From NCBI GenBank assembly GCA_025459145.1, contig JALORD010000004.1, positions 1-33,987 on the forward strand: a DNA stretch of 33,987 nt. The letters run 5' to 3'. The DNA is from Pirellulaceae bacterium (lineage in GTDB: Bacteria; Planctomycetota; Planctomycetia; Pirellulales; Pirellulaceae). The position numbers were made by a program, and so were the translations under genes. Positions 29,283 through 33,987 of this stretch are shown piece after piece (position 1 is the stretch's first letter; each line of letters begins with the position of its first letter). The notes beneath the pieces were generated by a model. That model saw only the letters and a program-made list of their open reading frames with translations, did no database searches and was not told the origin of the DNA.

Positions 29283-31090
29283 GTGCGGTTGCCGTCCCGA
29301 CCCACGGGACTGTTCACGATCATCACGCTCCGGCGCTCGACCTTGGGACGTTCGTCCGGACCTACGTTTTCTCGCTCGACCACAAGATCATCGGGCTGCA
29401 GTTCCTGTTTTCGACGCTGCTCTGGTTCCTGGTCGGCGGTCTCTTGGCCCTGGGGATCCGCTGGCAGTTGGCCTGGCCTTGGACCGACATGCCAATCATC
29501 GGGCGGATGCTGTTTTCGGCCGAAGGGGGCCAGATCTCGCCCGAGTTCTATACCACGCTATTCACGATGCATGCCACGGTGATGATCTTCTTCGTGATCA
29601 TCCCGATCCTGGCCGGGGCTTTCGGCAACTACCTGATCCCGCTGATGATCGGGGCCGACGACATGGCCTTTCCCACGCTCAACATGCTGAGCTACTGGTT
29701 CATGTGGCCCGCGTTCATCTGCATCGGCATCTCGTTCCTGTGGCCACCGTATGGGGCCGGCGGCGGCTGGACGAGCTATCCGCCGCTCTCAGTGGTGACC
29801 GAAGCCGCTCCCGGAAGTGCCTTTGCCCAGACAATGTGGCTCCTGGGGGTCACGTTCGTCGGCGTCTCGTCGATGATGGGCTCGGTCAACTACATGACGA
29901 CCATCATCCAGATGCGGGCACCCGGCATGACGATGTTCCGTCTGCCGATGACGATCTGGGGGATGTTCATCACAGCCATCCTGCAGGCGTTCGCCTTGCC
30001 GGTGCTCACAGCGGCCGGCTTCATGCAGCTCATGGACCGGACGATGGGCACCGGCTTCTTCCTGCCGGAAGGGCTGATTGTGAACAACTCGATGCCGGCG
30101 ACCGGGGGCGGACAGCCGCTCCTGTGGCAGCACCTCTTTTGGTTCTATAGCCACCCGGCGGTGTACATCATGATCCTGCCGGCGATGGGCATGGTGAGCG
30201 ATATCATCGCTTGCTTCGCCCGCAAGCCGCTGTTCGGCTACAAGCCGATGGTCTACTCGATCAGCGGGATCGCCGGCCTGGGGTTCATCGTGTGGGGCCA
30301 CCACATGTTCGTCTCCGGGATGAATCCGCTCCTGGGGATGACGTTCATGGTCAGCACGATGATGATCGCCCTGCCGAGCGCGGTGAAGACGTTCAACTGG
30401 CTGGGGACCATTTGGGGTGGCAAGATTCAGTTCACCACGCCGATGCTGTTTGCCCTGTCGTTCGTGTCGATGTTCATCATCGGCGGGCTGTCGGGCATCT
30501 TCATGGCGGCGACGCCCGTCGACATCTTCATCCACGACACGTACTTCATCGTGGCCCACTTCCACTATGTGCTGTTCGCCGGCACGGCGATGGCCGTCTT
30601 CGGGGCGATCTACTTCTGGTTCCCGAAAATGTTCGGCCGGATGATGGACGAGAACCTGGGGAAGATTCACTTCTTCCTGACATTCCTGTTCCTCAACGGC
30701 ACGTTCTTCACGATGCACATCCTAGGGGCGGTCGGGTTCCCCCGCCGGCTCGCCGATCCGTATGACTACGAGACCTTCCGGCACCTGCTGCCGATGAACC
30801 AGTTCATGACCATCTGCGCCATCGGCATGGTCGCGACGCAGGTGATCTTTGCCTACAACTTCATCCGCAGCATGTTCTTTGGCACGCCGGTCGGGCGCAA
30901 TCCGTGGGGCGCGAACAGCCTCGAATGGATGGCCCCCAGCCCGCCGGGACACGGCAACTTCGACTTCCAGCCGATCGTTTATCGGGGACCATACGAATAC
31001 GGCTCGCCCGAAGTGGATACCGACTTCTATCCGCAAACCCAGCCGCCGCCGAGTGATCCGGCCCGGCGGGTGAAACCGGAACATCATTAG
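29279..31090 (+). CDS. coxA: Cytochrome c oxidase subunit I, A2-type
   Basis: 603-aa catalytic subunit of a heme-copper oxidase that reduces O2 and pumps protons; about 12 helices. Ligands: H98 (low-spin heme, in FTMHATVMIFF) and H429; H427 for the active-site heme (AHFHYVLFAG); H292, H341 and H342 for CuB; Y296 is the cross-linked Tyr. The helix VI motif is FYSHPAVYIM: the Glu of A1-type oxidases (HPEVY) is replaced and a Tyr-Ser pair precedes the His, which defines A2-type enzymes such as that of Rhodothermus. The D-channel entrance Asp region GADDMAFP is retained. The ATG at 29279 overlaps the coxB stop. A His-containing N-terminal tail (PTHGTVHDHHAPA) precedes the first helix. Confidence 0.97.
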   Translation: MSAVAVPTHGTVHDHHAPALDLGTFVRTYVFSLDHKIIGLQFLFSTLLWFLVGGLLALGIRWQLAWPWTDMPIIGRMLFSAEGGQISPEFYTTLFTMHATVMIFFVIIPILAGAFGNYLIPLMIGADDMAFPTLNMLSYWFMWPAFICIGISFLWPPYGAGGGWTSYPPLSVVTEAAPGSAFAQTMWLLGVTFVGVSSMMGSVNYMTTIIQMRAPGMTMFRLPMTIWGMFITAILQAFALPVLTAAGFMQLMDRTMGTGFFLPEGLIVNNSMPATGGGQPLLWQHLFWFYSHPAVYIMILPAMGMVSDIIACFARKPLFGYKPMVYSISGIAGLGFIVWGHHMFVSGMNPLLGMTFMVSTMMIALPSAVKTFNWLGTIWGGKIQFTTPMLFALSFVSMFIIGGLSGIFMAATPVDIFIHDTYFIVAHFHYVLFAGTAMAVFGAIYFWFPKMFGRMMDENLGKIHFFLTFLFLNGTFFTMHILGAVGFPRRLADPYDYETFRHLLPMNQFMTICAIGMVATQVIFAYNFIRSMFFGTPVGRNPWGANSLEWMAPSPPGHGNFDFQPIVYRGPYEYGSPEVDTDFYPQTQPPPSDPARRVKPEHH

Positions 31091-31122
31091 CCCCCTCGGG
31101 CAAGTTCAACACGTCACTGGCA

Positions 31123-32172
31123 ATGTCACAGCGTGAGATTCAACGGCAATCCCCCTGGCCACATCGGCTGGCGGTATTGCTTGCGCTCGTGACATTTCCG
31201 CTGATCTGGGTGGGCGGCCTTGTGACCACGTACGACGCCGGTATGGCGGTTCCTGACTGGCCAGGAACCTACGGTTACAACCTGTTTGCCTATCCCTGGA
31301 CGACGTGGGTGGCGGGTCCGTGGGACCTCTTTATCGAGCATGGACACCGCTTGCTGGGCGCGACGGCGGGACTCGTGGCGATCGCCCTGGTGATCGTGAC
31401 CTTCCTGACAGAGAAGCGGACAGTCATCCGGTTCGCTGCCGCGGGCGCGCTGGTGCTCGTGGTCGTGCAAGGAGCTCTTGGCGGCGCGCGCGTACTCTTG
31501 GATGCACGGCTGGTGGCCATGATCCACGGTTGCCTGGGGCCGGCTTTTTTTGCCTACTTGGCGGCGCTGATTGCAGCCACTTCCTGTCGCCCTCCATCAT
31601 CCGAGCGCACCGCGGCGCCCGTCTCGACTCTGGGACCACTCGCTCGCACGGCGTGGATCCTGGCCGCGCTCGCCTGCGGCCAACTCATCCTGGGCGCCGT
31701 ATTGCGGCATATCCCCTACGGGGCGACTCCGCAGGTGTTCCGCATCGCACTCGTGTTTCACTTGGTGGTCGCGGCCGCCGTAGTGCTGCAGGTTGGCTGG
31801 ACCGCTGTCCAGGCCTGGCCCGTCGGTCGCCAGTTCCGCGGCCTGCGTTCTCCGTCGCTGGCGCTGCTCGCACTTGTCGCGCTGCAGATCGTGTTGGGCC
31901 TGGCAACGTATGTGGCCAAGTACTCCTGGCCGGCCTGGTTCGGCGACTATCAGTTCGCCGCGGCTTATGTCGTCGAGGAGCGAAGCCTGCATCAAGCCCT
32001 GGTCACTACCGCCCATGTTGCGGGAGGTTCGCTGATCCTCTTTACGGCGGTGACACTTGCGATGCGAAGCAGCCTGGCGGCTGTCTCCGGAGAGAGCCGG
32101 GCCCCCTCCGCCCATTCGCAGCCGGCGTCGCCGTTCTCTGCCCTCCTCTGGAAGCGGAGAACGGCCCTATGA
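31123..32172 (+). CDS. ctaA: Heme A synthase
   Basis: 349-aa membrane enzyme (COX15/CtaA family) that oxidises the C8 methyl of heme O to the formyl group of heme A. Eight predicted helices in two homologous halves. Landmarks: GGLVTTYDAGMAVPDWPGTY (about 32-51), IEHGHRLLGATAGLVA with a heme-ligand His, ARLVAMIHGCLGPAFFAY, and in the second half LGAVLRHIPYG and VFHLVVAA with LHQALVTTAHVAGGSL near the end. The C-terminal ~35 residues are a Ser/Arg-rich tail. It follows coxA by 32 bp and its TGA overlaps the ctaB ATG (ATGA). The presence of ctaA and ctaB shows the neighbouring oxidase uses heme A. Confidence 0.94.
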   Translation: MSQREIQRQSPWPHRLAVLLALVTFPLIWVGGLVTTYDAGMAVPDWPGTYGYNLFAYPWTTWVAGPWDLFIEHGHRLLGATAGLVAIALVIVTFLTEKRTVIRFAAAGALVLVVVQGALGGARVLLDARLVAMIHGCLGPAFFAYLAALIAATSCRPPSSERTAAPVSTLGPLARTAWILAALACGQLILGAVLRHIPYGATPQVFRIALVFHLVVAAAVVLQVGWTAVQAWPVGRQFRGLRSPSLALLALVALQIVLGLATYVAKYSWPAWFGDYQFAAAYVVEERSLHQALVTTAHVAGGSLILFTAVTLAMRSSLAAVSGESRAPSAHSQPASPFSALLWKRRTAL

Positions 32173-33077
32173 GTACTTCAGCCCTGGTTGTGGCGGCCCC
32201 GCGAACGACGATTGCCGCTCGCCTGCGCGACTACGTGGAATTGACGAAGCCTCGCATCGCCGTCCTGGAACTCGTCGTGGTGGCAACAGCCGTTGTCGTC
32301 GCGACGTGGGGGACTCCTGATCCGGCGAGCCTCTGGCATGCAATGGTAGGAACGCTGCTGGTCGCCGCCAGCGCAAGCGCCGCCAACCAGTGGCTCGAGC
32401 AGGGGCTCGACGGACGCATGAAGCGGACTGCCAATCGGCCGCTTCCCGCCGGGCGTCTCGCTTCCGGCGAGGTCTTGGCGTTCTCGGCGATCACACTGCT
32501 CGCAGGAATCGCTTACTTCGTCTGGTTCATCAACGTGACCTCGCTGGGCTGGGCCCTGGCGACGTGGATTGCATACGTAGTTTTGTACACGCCGCTCAAG
32601 ACCCGCTCGGCGATGAATACGGCCGTGGGGGCGGTGGCGGGGGCGCTACCGGTCCTCATCGGCTGGACGGCGACGGGCAATGCACTCGATCTGCGGGCCC
32701 TGGCGCTCGCCTTGCTTTTGTTTCTTTGGCAATTCCCGCACTTCATGGCGATCGCCTGGCTCTACCGCAACGAGTACGGCCGGGCTGGCTACAAAATGCT
32801 GACGGTCGTCGAGCCGACCGGCCAGCGCGCCGGCTGGCAAGCGGTCATGGCCGCTCTCGCGCTCGTTCCGATCAGCCTGGTGCCGGTGCTCGAAAACCCG
32901 AGCCTGGGGAGTGTGCTCTTTATCGGAGCAGCCAGTTTCCTGGGACTGGGTCAACTCGCCCTGGCGATCGCCTTCTGGCGGCAACCCGACGACTTCCGGG
33001 CCAGGCTCCTCTTGAGAGCCTCGCTCGTATACCTGCCTACGATCATGCTCCTGCTCGTGCTCGTACCTTGGCTCTAG
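32169..33077 (+). CDS. ctaB: Protoheme IX farnesyltransferase (heme O synthase)
   Basis: 302-aa UbiA-superfamily membrane prenyltransferase that adds a farnesyl group to heme B, giving heme O for CtaA. Motifs: YVELTKPRIAVLELVVV at about 21-37, the first Asp-rich region NQWLEQGLDGRMKRTANRPL (N-x-x-x-x-x-x-x-D-x-x-M-x-R-T), YTPLKTRSAMNTAVGAVAGA, and LALLLFLWQFPHFMAIAWLY followed by EYGRAGYKML (second Asp/Glu-rich region). Seven to nine helices. The ATG at 32169 overlaps the ctaA stop; a longer open frame reaching 31305 lies entirely over ctaA and is not used. Confidence 0.95.
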   Translation: MSTSALVVAAPRTTIAARLRDYVELTKPRIAVLELVVVATAVVVATWGTPDPASLWHAMVGTLLVAASASAANQWLEQGLDGRMKRTANRPLPAGRLASGEVLAFSAITLLAGIAYFVWFINVTSLGWALATWIAYVVLYTPLKTRSAMNTAVGAVAGALPVLIGWTATGNALDLRALALALLLFLWQFPHFMAIAWLYRNEYGRAGYKMLTVVEPTGQRAGWQAVMAALALVPISLVPVLENPSLGSVLFIGAASFLGLGQLALAIAFWRQPDDFRARLLLRASLVYLPTIMLLLVLVPWL

Positions 33078-33155
33078 CGAGTAACGTGCAGACTGCTTGC
33101 GCCGGCAGCCACCATTTACGAAGACACAATTCGTTCTAGCGACTTTTTTTCGATC

Positions 33156-33987
33156 ATGGCAAGCACTGAAGCTCACGGACATGGCCACCTGAAGCTGGAG
33201 TATCAGCCTTCGCTGCCGCTGAACAATGGCAAGTTGTTCTTGTGGCTGTTTCTGTCGACGGAGATCATGTTTTTCGCCGGCCTGATCGGGACGTACATTG
33301 TGCTCCGGTTTGGGGCTCCTCCCGGCACGTGGCCGGCCCCGCACGACGTGCACCTGGTCGAAACGGTGGGCGCGATCAACACATTCGTGCTGCTCTGCTC
33401 CAGCGTGACGATCGTGCTGGCTCTGGAAGCGGCCCGCAATAATCAAGCTAGCCTCGCCAAAGGATGGATGGTCCTTACTCTCGTCCTGGGAACGGTCTTC
33501 CTCGGGATCAAAGCGTACGAATACAAGGAAAAGTTTGCCCACGGCATCTATCCCGCGAAACCGCGGAGCCTGTTGCACGACAAGGCCGACCTCTATTACG
33601 TACAGGCCGTGCGGGGCTCGCTGAAGCAGCGGTACGATGCACTGCTGGCCGAAAAGGGAGCGCTGGAGGCGGACGGCAAGCAGTTGGGCGAGGAGCAGGC
33701 CAAGCAATTCGCGTTGTACGAAAATCTGCTTCGGAATGTTGTGCAGTGGACCGAGCTCAAGGCCGCCAAAACCGACGATCCGGTCGCTCGCCGGCTGACG
33801 ATGGAGCGGCTGGCCGAAGCGATCTATCCGCTGCACCACACCGAAGAAGCGAGTGCCGCGTACATCGCCGCCCTCGATGCCGAGGCCGTGGAGTTAGCGG
33901 GGCAGATTGCCAGTGCCGCGCAGGCTCAACAGGGGCTGACTTCCGAGCGGGCGGCGCTCGACGAGCAAATGGCCGGTGTCCAGAAGC
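33156..33987 (+). CDS. coxC: Cytochrome c oxidase subunit III with large hydrophilic insertion (3' end outside window)
   Basis: Partial: 277 codons visible, cut by the right edge. N-terminal part is COX3-like: LFLWLFLSTEIMFFAGLIGT (27-46, with the conserved Glu), a Pro-rich loop APPGTWPAPHDV, VETVGAINTFVLLCSSVTIV (68-87), then helix MVLTLVLGTVFLGIKAYEYK (105-124). In ordinary COX3 further helices follow within about 30-40 residues. Here residues about 125 to at least 277 are hydrophilic, rich in Ala, Glu, Gln, Leu and Lys, with heptad-like stretches (LKQRYDALLAEKGALEADG and others) suggesting coiled coil. The rest of the bundle should lie beyond the window. The ATG at 33156 is preceded by a T-rich run and has no Shine-Dalgarno; it lies 78 bp after ctaB. 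Confidence 0.9.
   Translation, partial: MASTEAHGHGHLKLEYQPSLPLNNGKLFLWLFLSTEIMFFAGLIGTYIVLRFGAPPGTWPAPHDVHLVETVGAINTFVLLCSSVTIVLALEAARNNQASLAKGWMVLTLVLGTVFLGIKAYEYKEKFAHGIYPAKPRSLLHDKADLYYVQAVRGSLKQRYDALLAEKGALEADGKQLGEEQAKQFALYENLLRNVVQWTELKAAKTDDPVARRLTMERLAEAIYPLHHTEEASAAYIAALDAEAVELAGQIASAAQAQQGLTSERAALDEQMAGVQK

Overview
The window reads as a chromosomal segment of a free-living aerobic planctomycete (class Planctomycetia, probably Pirellulales-like). The pointers are a DUF1592-type cytochrome (PSCyt1/PSD) paired with a Tat-exported DUF1552 protein, a DUF1080 (3-keto-disaccharide hydrolase) lipoprotein-like enzyme, methanopterin-linked C1 genes (mch plus a RimK-type ligase) in a bacterial setting, side-by-side type I and type III glutamine synthetases, GC-rich codon use and many starts without a Shine-Dalgarno sequence. 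No rRNA, tRNA, CRISPR, insertion sequence or prophage gene was recognised.

Layout. 1-1705 (+): a small basic protein of unknown function, lumazine synthase (ribH) and a DinB-like protein. 1721-2371 (-): a DtxR/MntR-family metalloregulator, divergent from 2572-6116 (+), a tight set of mch, an ATP-grasp glutamate ligase and an OleC-like AMP-forming ligase. 6181-10783 (-): DUF1080 protein, glnA (GS-I) and glnN (GS-III), with a clear intrinsic terminator between the two synthetases. 11230-15921 (-): dimethylarginase-like enzyme, DUF1592 cytochrome and DUF1552 protein, the last two overlapping by ATGA.

16327 to the right edge (+) is the main attraction: about 17.7 kb of co-directional respiratory genes. 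In order they are a Rieske protein, the N-terminal half of cytochrome b, a long protein carrying the C-terminal half, a 1718-residue octaheme cytochrome c, two cupredoxin-like proteins, a diheme cytochrome c lipoprotein, coxB, coxA, heme A synthase (ctaA), heme O synthase (ctaB) and the start of coxC. This predicts a complete quinol-to-oxygen chain: Rieske/cytochrome b oxidises quinol, the giant octaheme protein replaces cytochrome c1, the copper proteins and diheme protein are candidate carriers, and an A2-type heme-copper oxidase reduces oxygen.

Several parts depart from textbook versions: a Rieske N-terminal tail of about 200 residues with three copies of an ILAAAR motif, a PDZ-like domain between hemes of the octaheme protein, a membrane extension on the cytochrome b C-terminal subunit, a hydrophilic insertion of at least 155 residues in CoxC, and an inverted array of 7-bp repeats between the two cytochrome b genes. 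I regard this module as the best candidate for an under-described system.
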